A stretch of 64,000 bases of DNA. Source: Pseudonocardia broussonetiae (GTDB taxonomy: Bacteria > Actinomycetota > Actinomycetes > Mycobacteriales > Pseudonocardiaceae). The stretch is taken from positions 689,501 through 753,500 of the forward strand of contig NZ_CP053564.1 of the NCBI RefSeq assembly GCF_013155125.1, given 5' to 3'. The translations under genes were made by a program, and so were the position numbers. The notes under the pieces were generated by a model, which saw only the letters and a list, made by a program, of their open reading frames with translations, was not told the DNA's origin and ran no database searches. Shown here in pieces: positions 1 through 9,517 of the stretch; positions within the stretch are counted from its first letter, which is position 1, and each line of letters opens with the position of its first letter.

Positions 1-1467
1 CTCGACCACGACCGCTGCTACAACGCCCTCGCCTCGCGCGACGCGCGGTTCGACGGGCACTTCATCGCCGCCGTCCGCACCACGAAGATCTACTGCCGCC
101 CGTCCTGCCCGGCCATGAAGCCCAAGCGCGCCAACGTCGAGTTCCTGCCGACGGCGGCCGCCGCCCAGCTGCGCGGCTACCGCGCGTGCCGCCGCTGCCG
201 GCCCGACGCCGTGCCCGGATCCCCGGACTGGAACGCCCGCGCCGACCTCGCCGCCCGCGCGATGCGCCTCATCACCGACGGCGTCGTCGAGCGCGACGGC
301 GTGAGCGGGCTCGCGTCCTCGCTGGGCTACTCGACGCGCCAGCTCACGCGCGTGCTCACCGCCGAGCTCGGCGCCGGTCCGCTCGCGCTCGCCCGCGCGC
401 ACCGCGCCCACACCGCGCGGCTGCTCATCGAGACGACGCCGCTCGGGATGGCCGACGTGGCGTTCGCGGCCGGGTTCGCGAGCGTGCGGCAGTTCAACGA
501 CACCGTCCGCGAGGTGTACGGCGTCGCGCCGACCGTGCTGCGCACCGAGGCCGGGCGCCGCCGTCCCGCGCCGGTCGCGGGCACGCTCGTGCTGCGCCTG
601 CCGCACCGCACCCCGTTCGACGCCGACGGCCTGCTGGCGCACTTCGCGACCCGGGCGCTGCCCGGCGTCGAGGAGGTCGGGGAGGGGCGCTACGCCCGGA
701 CGCTGCGGCTGCCCCACGGTGCCGCGACCGTCGACCTCTCCCCCGCCGACGGGCACGTCCGCGCCACGCTGCGCCTGGCCGACCCCCGCGACCTCGGCCC
801 CGCCGTCGCCCGGCTGCGCCGCCTGCTCGACCTCGACGCCGACCCCGTCGCCGTCGACGAGGTGCTCGGCGCCGACCCCGCACTCGCGGCGCGCGTCGCC
901 GCGGTGCCGGGGATCCGGCTGCCCGGCACCGTCGACGGCGTGGAGACCGCGGTGCGGGCCGTGCTGGGGCAGCAGGTGTCCCTCGCCGCGGGCGTCACGG
1001 CCACGGGCCGGCTCGCCGCCGCGCTCGGCGACCGGCTGCCCCCCGCGCTCGCCGCGGGCGGGCCCGACCTGCTCTTCCCCACGGCCGCCGCGATCGCCGA
1101 GCACGGAGCCTCCGTGCTGACCGGGCCCGCCCGGCGGATCGCGACGGTCGTCGGGCTGGCCGCGGCCGTCGCCGACGGCTCGCTCGTGCTCGATCCCGGG
1201 CGCGACGCGGCGGGGCTGCGCGAGTCGCTGCTCGCGCTGCCCGGCGTCGGCCCGTGGACGGCCGGCTACCTCGCGATGCGGATCGTCGGCGACCCCGACG
1301 AGCTGCTCGCCACCGACCTCGCCGTGCGCCACGGCGCCGCCGCGCTCGACCTGCCGTCCGATGTGGACGGTCTGACGGCGCGCGCGGAGACCTGGAAGCC
1401 CTGGCGGTCCTACGCCGCCACCCACCTGTGGCGCTGCGCCGCAACGAGTCCCCGGAGGACGTCATGA
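1..1467 (+). CDS. Ada-type regulator / AlkA DNA-3-methyladenine glycosylase fusion (5' end outside window)
   Basis: The frame is open from base 1, so the true start lies upstream; only about the first 10-20 residues seem missing. Order of parts: an Ada zinc domain with the four-cysteine pattern (YCRPSC at about 90-107, then CRRC at about 187-198), an AraC-type helix-turn-helix (about 240-560), an AlkA N-terminal domain, and a helix-hairpin-helix glycosylase domain with LPGVGPWTA and the following ATDLA, whose Asp is the expected catalytic residue. The C-terminal WKPWRSYA is typical of the family. Role by family: excises alkylated purines, and the Ada part may sense methyl-phosphotriesters and activate the alkylation response. 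It overlaps ogt by ATGA, so the two form an operon. Confidence 0.9.
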   Translation, partial: LDHDRCYNALASRDARFDGHFIAAVRTTKIYCRPSCPAMKPKRANVEFLPTAAAAQLRGYRACRRCRPDAVPGSPDWNARADLAARAMRLITDGVVERDGVSGLASSLGYSTRQLTRVLTAELGAGPLALARAHRAHTARLLIETTPLGMADVAFAAGFASVRQFNDTVREVYGVAPTVLRTEAGRRRPAPVAGTLVLRLPHRTPFDADGLLAHFATRALPGVEEVGEGRYARTLRLPHGAATVDLSPADGHVRATLRLADPRDLGPAVARLRRLLDLDADPVAVDEVLGADPALAARVAAVPGIRLPGTVDGVETAVRAVLGQQVSLAAGVTATGRLAAALGDRLPPALAAGGPDLLFPTAAAIAEHGASVLTGPARRIATVVGLAAAVADGSLVLDPGRDAAGLRESLLALPGVGPWTAGYLAMRIVGDPDELLATDLAVRHGAAALDLPSDVDGLTARAETWKPWRSYAATHLWRCAATSPRRTS

Positions 1468-1958
1468 GCACCTGGTCCACACTGGACACCCCGATCGGCC
1501 CGTTCACGGCCGTCGTCGACGAGGACGGGGCCGTGCTGGCCTCGGGCTGGACGGCCACCACCGACGACCTGCTGCCGCTGGTCCACCCGGCGCTGCGGCC
1601 GGCGTCGGTCGTCGAGGGCGACCTCGGGGCCGTCGGCGAGGCGATCACCCGCTACCACGCTGGCGAGCTGTCGGCGATCGACGACGTGCCCGTGCGGCAG
1701 CGCTCCGGGGAGTTCCTGCAGCACGCGTGGGACGTCCTGCGCACGGTGCCGGCGGGCGCGCCGGTGACCTACACCGAGTACGCCGCGAAGTCCGGGCGCC
1801 CGGCGGCGGTGCGGGCGGCGGCGTCGGCCTGCGCCCGCAACGCCGCGGCCCTGTTCGTGCCGTGCCACCGGGTGCTGCGGACCGACGGCACGCTCGGCGG
1901 GTTCCGGTGGGGGGTGGAGGTCAAGCAGCGCCTGCTGGACCACGAGCGGGCGCACTGA
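1464..1958 (+). CDS. ogt: Methylated-DNA--protein-cysteine methyltransferase
   Basis: A 164-residue protein of the usual Ogt length. The active-site motif PCHRV is present, with the acceptor cysteine at about residue 134, followed by the conserved glycine-rich GGFRWG. By family it removes the methyl group from O6-methylguanine in a suicidal one-turnover reaction. The ATG overlaps the stop of the preceding Ada-AlkA gene (ATGA), and CGGAGGAC just upstream serves as ribosome binding site, so both repair genes are translated from one message. Confidence 0.93.
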   Translation: MSTWSTLDTPIGPFTAVVDEDGAVLASGWTATTDDLLPLVHPALRPASVVEGDLGAVGEAITRYHAGELSAIDDVPVRQRSGEFLQHAWDVLRTVPAGAPVTYTEYAAKSGRPAAVRAAASACARNAAALFVPCHRVLRTDGTLGGFRWGVEVKQRLLDHERAH

Positions 1959-2004
1959 CCTCGCCGCCCTCGCCGCCGCCGCCCCCGGTTGCCGCCGCCC
2001 CCGG

Positions 2005-2059
2005 TTGCAGCAAGGCCACCTTCATGACGGTTCGTTGCGTGAAGGTGGCCTTGCTGCAA
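2005..2059. repeat. 55-bp palindromic element, copy 1
   Basis: Perfect 20-bp arms (2005-2024 and 2040-2059) around a 15-base loop containing GACGGTTCGTTGCG. It lies between the convergent 3' ends of ogt and the lipoprotein gene, so it could act as a terminator, but there is no T-run. A second copy at 2886-2940 has almost the same arms and the same loop in reverse orientation, which marks it as a repeated element rather than a one-off terminator. Confidence 0.85.
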
Positions 2060-2078
2060 GTCGGGAGGACGGGGCGGA

Positions 2079-2675
2079 TCAGCCCGGGAGCTCCGTCGAC
2101 GGCTTCAGCTGCAGCTGGTTGAAGATCGTGTTCGACTCGTCCAGCGTGCCGGTGCGGATCTCCCAGGTGTAGGGCGCGCCCTCGTAGACGCCGGTGGAGA
2201 TGACCACCCCGTTGCTGTTCTGCACGGTGTACAGCGGGCCCTGGTTGACGCCGCCCACCTGCCACTGGTCGAACTCCTCGACGCGCGGGCCCAGGTCGGC
2301 CGTCTCCTGGTACCAGGCCTGCGCGGCCTCCTGGTCGGGCCACTGCGCGAAGACGACCTCGGCGCTGGGCGCGACGGCGGAGTAGTCGCAGGTGGAGGCC
2401 TCGGTCGGGAGGACGCCGGTGCTGGTGCGCACGGTCTGGTCCGACGCGGCGCAGGTCGAGTCGGCGGCGTCCGGGAAGACCGAGGCCAGCTGGCCGGCCG
2501 CGGCGGGCGCGCTGGTGGCGGCCGCGGTGGTGGTGGGGGCGGAGAGGGCGGACGTCGGCGCGGGTGCTGGCGGCGCCTGCGCCGGGACGGTGCCGCCGCC
2601 GCACGCGGCCGCGCTCACCAGGACGAGCGCCCCGGCCGCGATCCGGATCCCGACCCTCAACGAACTTCCGTGCAC
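2079..2675 (-). CDS. Secreted lipoprotein of unknown function
   Basis: The GTG start at 2675 was chosen because CCAGGAGGAG sits at the right distance and a signal peptide begins immediately. The peptide has basic residues, a hydrophobic stretch and a lipobox-like SAAAC (Cys25), followed by a low-complexity Pro/Ala/Thr linker to about residue 65. The mature domain (about 130 residues) has two further cysteines (DSTC and STCDY) and ends in a beta-rich part with VYTVQNSNG-like strands. It resembles the general DUF3558-like actinobacterial lipoproteins only in layout; I do not recognise the family. Single-gene unit bounded on both sides by copies of a 55-bp palindrome. Confidence 0.75.
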   Translation of the reverse strand: MHGSSLRVGIRIAAGALVLVSAAACGGGTVPAQAPPAPAPTSALSAPTTTAAATSAPAAAGQLASVFPDAADSTCAASDQTVRTSTGVLPTEASTCDYSAVAPSAEVVFAQWPDQEAAQAWYQETADLGPRVEEFDQWQVGGVNQGPLYTVQNSNGVVISTGVYEGAPYTWEIRTGTLDESNTIFNQLQLKPSTELPG

Positions 2676-3136
2676 GACTGCTCCTCCTGGCCCGCGCGGC
2701 GGCCGGGTCCGTTCCCGACCTGCTCCGGCGACGATCTCCGCCGCTACCTCGCAGGACCGCGGGCGACCGTTACAACCGCCCGGCCACCCGGCCCCCGTCC
2801 GCCCGGCCCCGGCGCGCCCGGTCCCCGTCCACGCGGCCCCCGTCCCCCCGGCCCCGGCCCTCTGGCGTCCGCCCCTCTCCACCGGTTGCAGCAAGGCCAC
2901 CTTGACGCAACGAACCGTCAGCAAGGTGGCCTTGCTGCAACTCGGGGCGGGGCGGGGCGGCGGGGGGGGCGGGCGGGCGGCGGGGGGCGAGGCGGGGGGC
3001 GGCGCGGGGGGCCGGAGCGGGTGCGCACGGCCGGCTCGCACAGACGTTCGACCGCTCACCGATCCGTGGCGACCTCCGGCCCGCGGCCCGGCGCGTCCGG
3101 GCGGGATCTGTCGGGGGTCCGTTGCACGCTGTCGCC
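2676..3136. other. Divergent intergenic region, lipoprotein / rmuC
   Basis: About 460 bp without a supported gene. It holds palindrome copy 2 (2886-2940), a pyrimidine-rich half (2770-2880) and a G-run half (2941-3020) with strong strand asymmetry. Open frames crossing it are made of Pro/Arg/Gly low-complexity sequence and carry no recognisable domain. It must contain the promoters of both flanking genes, but I could not pick convincing boxes. Confidence 0.6.
2886..2940. repeat. 55-bp palindromic element, copy 2 (loop inverted relative to copy 1)
   Basis: Perfect 19-bp arms (2886-2904 and 2922-2940) that match those of the element at 2005-2059. The 17-base loop is the reverse complement of the loop of copy 1 over 15 bases. 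It sits between divergently transcribed genes, so a terminator role is unlikely for this copy. Confidence 0.85.
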
Positions 3137-4663
3137 GTGGACACCGCCGTGCTTCTCCTCGGCCTGCTCGTCGGGCTGGCGCTGGGCGCCGCAGGCGCGT
3201 GGGCGCTGGTCTCCGCCCGCGCGCGGGCCACGGTCGCGGAGGCCGCGCGCACCGCGGCCGACCAGAGCGCCATGGCCCGGGCCGACGCCGCGGGCGTGCG
3301 GGCCGAGCGGGCCGGGCTCGTCGCCCGGGTCGACGCGCTCGACCGGCAGCTGGGCCAGGCGCTCGAGCGGCTGCGCGCCGCCGAGTCCGACGCCGCGGGC
3401 GCGCACGCCGCGCTGCGCAGCGAGCGCGAGGCGGCCGGGGCCCGCGAGGCCCTGCTCACCCGCCGCGACGCCGAGCTCAAGGAGGCGTTCGGCGCGCTGT
3501 CGGCCGACGCGCTGGCGCGCAACAACGAGCAGTTCGTGGCGCTCGCCGAGGGCCGGCTCAAGGAGGCCACGGCCGCTCTGCACGCCAAGGCCGACGGCGA
3601 CGCCGCCGCCCGCGCCCACGCGATCTCCGCGCTGCTCGACCCGATGACGTCCACGCTGCGGCGCGTCGAGGGGCAGCTGCGCGACGTCGAGAAGGAGCGC
3701 GAGTCGGCCTACGCCGGGCTGCGCGAGCAGGTCGCCACGATGCACCGCAGCTCCGAGCAGCTCCAGCACGAGACGAAGTCACTGGTCAACGCGCTGCGGG
3801 CGCCTCAGGTGCGGGGCCGGTGGGGCGAGCTGCAGCTGGAGCGGATCGTGCAGCTCGCCGGCATGGTCGAGCACTGCGACTTCTCCACGCAGGTCACCGG
3901 CCAGGGCGAGGACGGCGGCGTGCGGCCCGACATGGTCGTGCACCTCGCGGGCGGCAAGCAGGTCGTCGTCGACGCCAAGGTGCCGTTCGCGGCGTACCTC
4001 GAGGCCGTGGAGAGCCGCGACGAGGCCACGCACCGGGAGCGGCTCACCGCGCACGCGCGCCAGCTGCGCCAGCACGTCGACACGCTGTCGGGCAAGAGCT
4101 ACTGGGCCGCGTTCCAGCCCTCGCCGGAGTTCGTGGTGCTGTTCGTGCCGGGCGACCCGTTCCTGGAGGCCGCGCTGCAGGCCGACCCGTCGCTCATGGA
4201 GCACGCGTTCGCCAGCAACGTCGTGATCGCCACGCCCACCACGCTGATCGCGCTGCTGCGCACGGTCGCGTACTCGTGGCGGCAGGAGGCGCTGGCGCGC
4301 AACGCCGCGCAGGTCCACCAGCTCGGCAAGGAGCTGCACGGCCGGCTGGCCACGATGGGCACGCACGTCGCGAAGCTGGGGCGCAGCCTCGACGCCGCCG
4401 TCGGCAGCTACAACCAGACCGTCAGCTCGCTGGAGGCGCGCGTGCTGGTCACCGCGCGCAAGCTCACCGACCTCGAGGTGGCCGACGACGAGCTCGCCGC
4501 GCCCGGCCAGATCGAGCGCGCGCCGCGCGTCATCGCCGCGCCGGAGCTGGTGGCGTCGGCGGCCGACGCGCTGGTCGCCCTGCACAGGGACCAGACACAG
4601 CACGAACGTGAGCGCCGTCATGACGAGGAGAGCGGCGAGCCCCGGGCTAATCTTGGGCGGTGA
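3137..4663 (+). CDS. rmuC: RmuC-family DNA recombination protein
   Basis: About 508 residues. An N-terminal membrane segment (about residues 4-27, Leu/Gly/Ala-rich) is followed by a long Ala/Glu/Arg-rich coiled coil (about 30-190) and the RmuC nuclease-like domain (about 200-450) with VRGRWGELQLERI, VVVDAKVPF and the stretch ending in PGDPFLEAAL. The family is linked to suppression of inversions at short inverted repeats, noteworthy because a perfect palindrome lies just upstream. The GTG at 3137 gives a neat signal-anchor start; an in-frame TTG at 3122 is an alternative. The stop overlaps the next gene by GTGA. Confidence 0.88.
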   Translation: MDTAVLLLGLLVGLALGAAGAWALVSARARATVAEAARTAADQSAMARADAAGVRAERAGLVARVDALDRQLGQALERLRAAESDAAGAHAALRSEREAAGAREALLTRRDAELKEAFGALSADALARNNEQFVALAEGRLKEATAALHAKADGDAAARAHAISALLDPMTSTLRRVEGQLRDVEKERESAYAGLREQVATMHRSSEQLQHETKSLVNALRAPQVRGRWGELQLERIVQLAGMVEHCDFSTQVTGQGEDGGVRPDMVVHLAGGKQVVVDAKVPFAAYLEAVESRDEATHRERLTAHARQLRQHVDTLSGKSYWAAFQPSPEFVVLFVPGDPFLEAALQADPSLMEHAFASNVVIATPTTLIALLRTVAYSWRQEALARNAAQVHQLGKELHGRLATMGTHVAKLGRSLDAAVGSYNQTVSSLEARVLVTARKLTDLEVADDELAAPGQIERAPRVIAAPELVASAADALVALHRDQTQHERERRHDEESGEPRANLGR

Positions 4664-5295
4664 CCGCCGCTCCCGCCCGCACCGTCGACGTGGCCGAGCG
4701 CGGCGCCGGCGGCCGCTGGCCGGTGCCGGACCGCTCGGTGATCGCCACCGTGCTCGGCGTGCCCCCACTGGCCGCCGTCGGGCTCGCGGCCGCGCTCACG
4801 CTGCTGGGCGTCGTCGCCGACCTGTTCCGGATCGGCACGCTCGGTGCCGTGTTCACGGTCTGCTACCTCGGCGGGTGCGTCCTGTCGGTGGCGTGGGTGC
4901 GCCGGCGCAGCCTGTTCGCGCCGATGGTGTCGCCGCCGCTGCTGCTCGCGATCGCGGTGCCGGTGGTCGTGCTGCTCGCCGGCTCGCCGCGCCCGGGCAC
5001 CGGCATCTCCGAGCGGCTCATCACGATCGGTGCGCCGCTCGTCAACAGCTTCCCGATCATGGCCTGGACCACCGCCGCCGTGCTCGCGCTGGGCGTCGGG
5101 CGGATCCTGGCCCAGCGCGCGGCCGTCGAGGCCGCGCGCCCGGCCGAGGGCAAGCGCAGCGCGGGCGGGCGCCGCGGCACGGTGCGGGCCACGGCCGCGA
5201 GCGTGAAGGCGGGGGCGAAGGCCGCTAGCGCGAAGCGCGCGACGGGCGCAGCTCGCGCGGCAACGAGAAGGTCAGCGTCTCCTCCGCCGTCGTGA
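4660..5295 (+). CDS. DUF6542-type membrane protein
   Basis: About 211 residues with four predicted membrane segments (roughly 28-50, 55-75, 90-110 and 120-145) and a basic Ala/Lys/Arg-rich tail. The size, the layout and the position next to rmuC and ispH match the actinobacterial DUF6542 proteins (compare Rv1111c, from memory). Function unknown. The GTG start overlaps the rmuC stop. The 3' end overlaps the convergent ispH gene by about 70 bp, so the basic tail is encoded antisense to ispH and may be poorly constrained. Confidence 0.75.
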   Translation: MTAAPARTVDVAERGAGGRWPVPDRSVIATVLGVPPLAAVGLAAALTLLGVVADLFRIGTLGAVFTVCYLGGCVLSVAWVRRRSLFAPMVSPPLLLAIAVPVVVLLAGSPRPGTGISERLITIGAPLVNSFPIMAWTTAAVLALGVGRILAQRAAVEAARPAEGKRSAGGRRGTVRATAASVKAGAKAASAKRATGAARAATRRSASPPPS

Positions 5296-6181
5296 TCTCC
5301 TCGACGGAGCCGAATCCGTGCTCGGCGAGCTTGTCGAGGACGCCGCGCACCAGCACCTCGGGCACCGACGCCCCGCTGGTGACGCCCACGGTCTCGACGC
5401 CGTCGAGCCAGGCGTCGTCGATCTCCCGGGCGTAGTCGATCAGGTACGACGCCCCGGCGCCCGCCTGCAGCGCCACCTCGACCAGCCGCACCGAGTTCGA
5501 CGAGTTGGTCGAGCCGACGACGAGCACGAGGTCGCACCGCGCGGCCATCGCCTTCACCGCGACCTGGCGGTTCTGCGTGGCGTAGCAGATGTCGTCGCTC
5601 GGCGGGTTCTGCAGCGACGGGAAGCGCTCGCGCAGCGCGCGGACGGTGTCCATCGTCTCGTCGACCGACAGCGTGGTCTGGGAGAGCCAGATGACCTTGT
5701 CGGGGTCGCGGACGGTCACGTTCGCGACGTCCTCGGCGGTCTCGACGAGCTGGATGTGCTGCGGCGCCTCGCCCGCGGTGCCCTCGACCTCCTCGTGGCC
5801 GTGGTGCCCGACCAGCAGGATGTCGTAGTCCTCGCGGGCGAAGCGCTTCGCCTCGTGGTGCACCTTCGTGACCAGCGGGCAGGTGGCGTCGATCGTGCGG
5901 AGCTCGCGCTCGGCGGCCTGGGCGTGCACCGCGGGCGAGACGCCGTGCGCGGAGAACACGACGAGAGCGCCGGTGGGGACCTCGTCGGTCTCGTCGACGA
6001 AGATCGCGCCGCGGGCCTCCAGGGTCTCGACGACGTGACGGTTGTGCACGATCTGCTTGCGGACGTACACCGGCGCGCCGTGCTGTTCCAGGGCGAGCTC
6101 CACGGCCTCGACGGCGCGGTCGACGCCGGCGCAGTAGCCGCGCGGCTTGGCGAGCAGGACGCGCTTCGCGGTTCCGGACAT
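5225..6181 (-). CDS. ispH: 4-hydroxy-3-methylbut-2-enyl diphosphate reductase
   Basis: 318 residues, full length. Converts HMBPP to IPP and DMAPP in the last step of the MEP isoprenoid pathway, using a [4Fe-4S] cluster. The three cluster cysteines are visible in [15 protein letters not shown] and DDICYATQ, together with the substrate-binding AHG and STNSSNS motifs. The ATG start at 6181 matches the family N-terminus. The gene is convergent with and overlaps the DUF6542 gene. Confidence 0.95.
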   Translation of the reverse strand: MSGTAKRVLLAKPRGYCAGVDRAVEAVELALEQHGAPVYVRKQIVHNRHVVETLEARGAIFVDETDEVPTGALVVFSAHGVSPAVHAQAAERELRTIDATCPLVTKVHHEAKRFAREDYDILLVGHHGHEEVEGTAGEAPQHIQLVETAEDVANVTVRDPDKVIWLSQTTLSVDETMDTVRALRERFPSLQNPPSDDICYATQNRQVAVKAMAARCDLVLVVGSTNSSNSVRLVEVALQAGAGASYLIDYAREIDDAWLDGVETVGVTSGASVPEVLVRGVLDKLAEHGFGSVEEITTAEETLTFSLPRELRPSRASR

Positions 6182-6283
6182 GCCCCCAGCCTACGGACGG
6201 GCCGCGGACCGGGCCGCTCATCGTGTCCCGTCGCACCCCACCCCGGGCTGCCGCGGGCGCGGCAGCAGGCGAGACTGTGTCCC

Positions 6284-7231
6284 ATGAAGCCGCTGCCCCT
6301 GCCGGTGCGCCTCGCCGCCGGCATCGTCGCCCTCGCCGTGGAGCAGGCCCGGGACCTGCCGCGGCTCGTCGTCGAGTTCCCCGTCACCGCCGTGAGCCAG
6401 GCCCTGCAGGCGTCGATGCGCGTGCAGCAGAAGGTCACCGAGGTCGCCATCAAGGGCGACCGCGCGCTGGGCGCCCTGCGCCCGGTCGAGGAGAAGCCGA
6501 GCTGGGCGACGTTCGACGAGGACGAGCCGCGCACCAACGGCTCCGTCACCGAGCTCCGCCGCGGCGGACGACCGGCCGCCGCGCCGCGCACCCGCCCGCC
6601 CGGCGTCCGCGTGACGGAGCCGCCCGCGGGCCCGCCGACCCGGCCCGCCGGCACGCGCGTGACCGAGCCCCCGGCGCCCGGGACGGTCCCGCCCGCCGCG
6701 ACGTCCCCCGCCGCCGAGAAGTCCGCCACCGCGAAGCCCGCCACCGCGGAGCCCGCCACGAAGCCCGCCCCGAAGCCCGCCGCGCCGAAGGCCCCCGCGG
6801 CCAAGGCCCCGGCAGCACCGGAGCCGGCCGCGCCGGAGCCCGCCGCGGCGCCGGAGCCCGCGAAGGACACCGACGGCGCCCCGGCGAAGGCCGTCGAGCC
6901 CGCACCGGAGAAGCCCGCCCTCGAGGCCGGGCCCACGCCGTCGCCGACCACCGCACCGCCCGCGATCGAGCCCACCCCGGCCCGCACCTCCACCCCCGTG
7001 CCGGTCGTGCGCGAGAAGCCCGTGCCCAGCACGCCGAAGAAGGCCCCCACCGGCGGACCGGCCGCGCTGCCCGAGTACCCGGGGCTGACGATCCCGCAGC
7101 TGCGGGCGAAGCTGCGCACGCTGAAGCCGGCCGACCTGCAGGCGCTCCTGGAGTGGGAGCGGGCGCACGAGGCGCGGCCGCCGTTCGTCACGATGCTGAC
7201 CAACCGGATCACCACGGTCTCGGAGGCATGA
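6284..7231 (+). CDS. Lipid droplet-associated protein-like
   Basis: 315 residues. The N-terminal 75 residues (PLPVRLAAG and the following amphipathic helix) look conserved, the middle (about 80-250) is a Pro/Ala/Lys/Glu low-complexity linker, and the C-terminus (about 255-315) is a compact helical domain with [14 protein letters not shown], which resembles a SAP/Rho-N-like helix-extended-loop motif. The name follows the family normally found between ispH and xseA in actinobacteria (compare Rv1109c); its biochemical role is not established. The stop overlaps xseA by ATGA. Confidence 0.75.
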   Translation: MKPLPLPVRLAAGIVALAVEQARDLPRLVVEFPVTAVSQALQASMRVQQKVTEVAIKGDRALGALRPVEEKPSWATFDEDEPRTNGSVTELRRGGRPAAAPRTRPPGVRVTEPPAGPPTRPAGTRVTEPPAPGTVPPAATSPAAEKSATAKPATAEPATKPAPKPAAPKAPAAKAPAAPEPAAPEPAAAPEPAKDTDGAPAKAVEPAPEKPALEAGPTPSPTTAPPAIEPTPARTSTPVPVVREKPVPSTPKKAPTGGPAALPEYPGLTIPQLRAKLRTLKPADLQALLEWERAHEARPPFVTMLTNRITTVSEA

Positions 7232-8538
7232 GCCGACCGACCCCGACGCCCGCGACCACGCCGGAGCAGCCCTGGCCGGTCCGGACGGTCGCGCGCAAGA
7301 TCGCCGAGTGGGTCGACCGCCTCGGGGCGGTGTGGGTCGAGGGGCAGCTCGCGCAGGTCACCGCGCGGGCGGGCACCGGCACGGCGTTCCTCGTGCTGCG
7401 CGACCCCGCCGCCGACGTGTCGCTGCAGCTCACGGCGCCGATCGGGCTCGTGCGCGACGGCGGGCCCGCCGTGGCCGAGGGCAACCGCGTCGTCGTGCAC
7501 GGCAGGCCGTCGTTCTTCCTGGGCCGCGGCACGCTGAGCCTGCGGGTCACCGAGATCCGCGCCGTCGGCATCGGCGAGCTCCTGGCGCGGATCGAGCGGC
7601 TGCGCAAGCTGCTCGCCGCCGAGGGGCTGTTCGACCCCGCCCGCAAGCGCCGCCCGCCGTTCCTGCCGCGCTGCATCGGCCTGGTCACCGGGCGCGCGTC
7701 GGCGGCCGAGCACGACGTCGTCTCGAACGCGACGGCCCGCTGGCCCGCGGCGCGCTTCCGCATCGAGCACGTCGCGACGCAGGGCGCGCTGTCGGTGCCG
7801 CAGATCGTCGACGCGATCGCCCGGCTGGACCGCGACGCCGACGTCGACGTCATCGTGCTCGCCCGCGGCGGCGGCAGCGTCGAGGACCTCCTGCCCTTCT
7901 CCGACGAGACGCTGTGCCGCGCCGTCGCCGAGTGCCGCACGCCCGTCGTCTCGGCGATCGGGCACGAGCCGGACACCCCGCTCGTCGACCACGTCGCCGA
8001 CGTCCGCTGCTCCACACCCACCGAGGCGGGCCGGCGCCTGGTTCCCGACCTCGCCGAGGAGACCGCCCGCATCGCCGGGCTGCGCGACCGCGCCGGACGC
8101 GCGCTGGCCGGCTGGGTCGACCGCGAGGAGCGCCTGCTCGCGGCACTGCGCGCGCGCCCGGTGCTGGCCGACCCGCTGCGCCTGCTCGACGCGCGGCACA
8201 CCGACGTGGAGCGGTTGCGGGAGTCGGCGCACGCGTGCCTGGTGCGCGGCCTCGACCGGCGCGGCACGGAGGTCGAGCACCTGCGCGCCCGGCTGACGAC
8301 GCTGGGGCCGGCGGCCACGCTCGCGCGCGGGTACGCGATCGTGCAGCGCGTCGTCGACGGGAAGGGGCCGCCGCCAGTGCTGCGCTCGGTCGACGAGGTG
8401 GCCGACGGGGACCGGCTGCGCATCCGCGTCGGCGACGGGGCGGTGCTCGCCACGGTGGCCGCCGAGGCCCCGCCGAAGAAGAGGACAGCACGCAAGCGCG
8501 CCCCGGCCGGGGCCGGGACGGGGAGCACCGATGGCTGA
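7228..8538 (+). CDS. xseA: Exodeoxyribonuclease VII large subunit
   Basis: 436 residues. An N-terminal OB-fold (about 15-110) is followed by the catalytic domain with [27 protein letters not shown] and [16 protein letters not shown], all hallmark motifs of XseA. With XseB it degrades single-stranded DNA in both directions. The gene starts at an ATGA overlap with the preceding gene, with GGAGGC as a close ribosome binding site, and overlaps xseB by 8 bp, so it forms a tight operon. The C-terminal 20 residues are a Lys/Arg-rich tail. Confidence 0.95.
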   Translation: MSRPTPTPATTPEQPWPVRTVARKIAEWVDRLGAVWVEGQLAQVTARAGTGTAFLVLRDPAADVSLQLTAPIGLVRDGGPAVAEGNRVVVHGRPSFFLGRGTLSLRVTEIRAVGIGELLARIERLRKLLAAEGLFDPARKRRPPFLPRCIGLVTGRASAAEHDVVSNATARWPAARFRIEHVATQGALSVPQIVDAIARLDRDADVDVIVLARGGGSVEDLLPFSDETLCRAVAECRTPVVSAIGHEPDTPLVDHVADVRCSTPTEAGRRLVPDLAEETARIAGLRDRAGRALAGWVDREERLLAALRARPVLADPLRLLDARHTDVERLRESAHACLVRGLDRRGTEVEHLRARLTTLGPAATLARGYAIVQRVVDGKGPPPVLRSVDEVADGDRLRIRVGDGAVLATVAAEAPPKKRTARKRAPAGAGTGSTDG

Positions 8539-8737
8539 GCCGGTGGAGTCGCTGGGCTACGAGCAGGCGCGCGACGAGCTCGTGGAGGTGGTGCGCGCGC
8601 TGGAGGCGGGCGGGCTGTCGCTCGACGAGTCGGTCGCGCTGTGGGAGCGCGGCGAGGCGCTGGCCGCGCGCTGCGAGGAGCAGCTCGCCGGTGCCCGTGA
8701 GCGCGTGCAGACCGCGCTCGACGCCCGCGCCGACTGA
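8531..8737 (+). CDS. xseB: Exodeoxyribonuclease VII small subunit
   Basis: 68 residues, the usual size. It shows the characteristic pattern [29 protein letters not shown] and a final helix ending ERVQ. It overlaps xseA by 8 bp and is translationally coupled. The product is the small helical subunit needed for XseA activity and solubility. Confidence 0.95.
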   Translation: MAEPVESLGYEQARDELVEVVRALEAGGLSLDESVALWERGEALAARCEEQLAGARERVQTALDARAD

Positions 8738-8744
8738 GTGACGA

Positions 8745-9341
8745 CTAGGCCGGCAGGGCCTCGCCGGTGAGCACGCCGCCCGCGAGGGCCTGGAAGTCCT
8801 GCTCGGAGCCGCTGCCGGTGATCAGCAGGCGCACGCCGTCGAGCTCGCCGATCCAGATCGGCTCGTCGCCCTGGGCCCCGTAGACGACGAACGCGAGCCC
8901 GCCGACGTCGGTGGTGCCCCGCGCGGGTGCGCCGCCCGCCCCCGCCTCGGACACGAGCAGCGCCTCCTCGGTGCCGTCGCTCTGCACGAGCCGGAGGTAG
9001 CGGCCCTCGGGCGTCAGGTACCCGGTGCGCACGACGCGGCCCGACGCCGGGTCGGCCGGGTCGACGCGGTCCTGGTCGACGGCGTTGGAGCGCCAGCCCG
9101 GGGGCACGGCGGGCACGCGCAGCGCGAACGGCACGTCGGCGGCCAGCGCGCGCAGCTCCGCCGGCGCGTCGACGACGGGCAGTGCGGACGGGTCGACCGA
9201 CGGCCCGCCCGGGCTGAACGCGCAGCCGCGGGTGACCCCGCCGACCACGAGGACGACGAGCACCAGCACGCCGATCGCGACGACCATGTCGCGCACCGTC
9301 ATCGCGGAGCGCGGCGGCTTGCGGGGAGCGGGATCGGTCAC
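8745..9341 (-). CDS. DUF4245-type membrane-anchored protein
   Basis: About 198 residues: a short basic cytoplasmic N-terminus, one membrane segment (about 17-40, with a Val/Leu-rich core) and an extracytoplasmic domain with [17 protein letters not shown] and repeated [20 protein letters not shown] strands. This arrangement and the position beside glpX match the DUF4245 family (Rv1100, from memory). Function unknown. The start is uncertain: GTG at 9341 is preferred, with ATG codons at 9350 and 9353 as alternatives. Its stop is 8 bp from the convergent xseB stop. Confidence 0.78.
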   Translation of the reverse strand: MTDPAPRKPPRSAMTVRDMVVAIGVLVLVVLVVGGVTRGCAFSPGGPSVDPSALPVVDAPAELRALAADVPFALRVPAVPPGWRSNAVDQDRVDPADPASGRVVRTGYLTPEGRYLRLVQSDGTEEALLVSEAGAGGAPARGTTDVGGLAFVVYGAQGDEPIWIGELDGVRLLITGSGSEQDFQALAGGVLTGEALPA

Positions 9342-9517
9342 GGGCCCCATCATCCCCGGCGCCACGAGCGACCGCCGTCTCACCTCGCTCGCACCCCACG
9401 GGCGCGGGCGATCTGCGAGGATCGGGCGACACCCGAACGAGTCACCACCCCCGCCCGGGCACGGCGGGGGTCGCCGCGCGTCCCACGGCGCGGAGCCACG
9501 ACAGCAGGAGGCCGCAG

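Noticed and set aside
186..1463. Upstream extension of ogt in frame
   Set aside because: The extension reads an alternative frame of the AlkA gene; Ogt family proteins start at ATG 1464 with a ribosome binding site.
2392..4611. Long plus-strand frame across the lipoprotein gene and rmuC
   Set aside because: It runs antisense to the lipoprotein gene and in a wrong frame of rmuC; low-complexity Arg/Gly.
5318..6283. N-terminal extension of the lipid droplet-associated protein
   Set aside because: The extension is antisense to ispH; ATG 6284 begins the conserved part.
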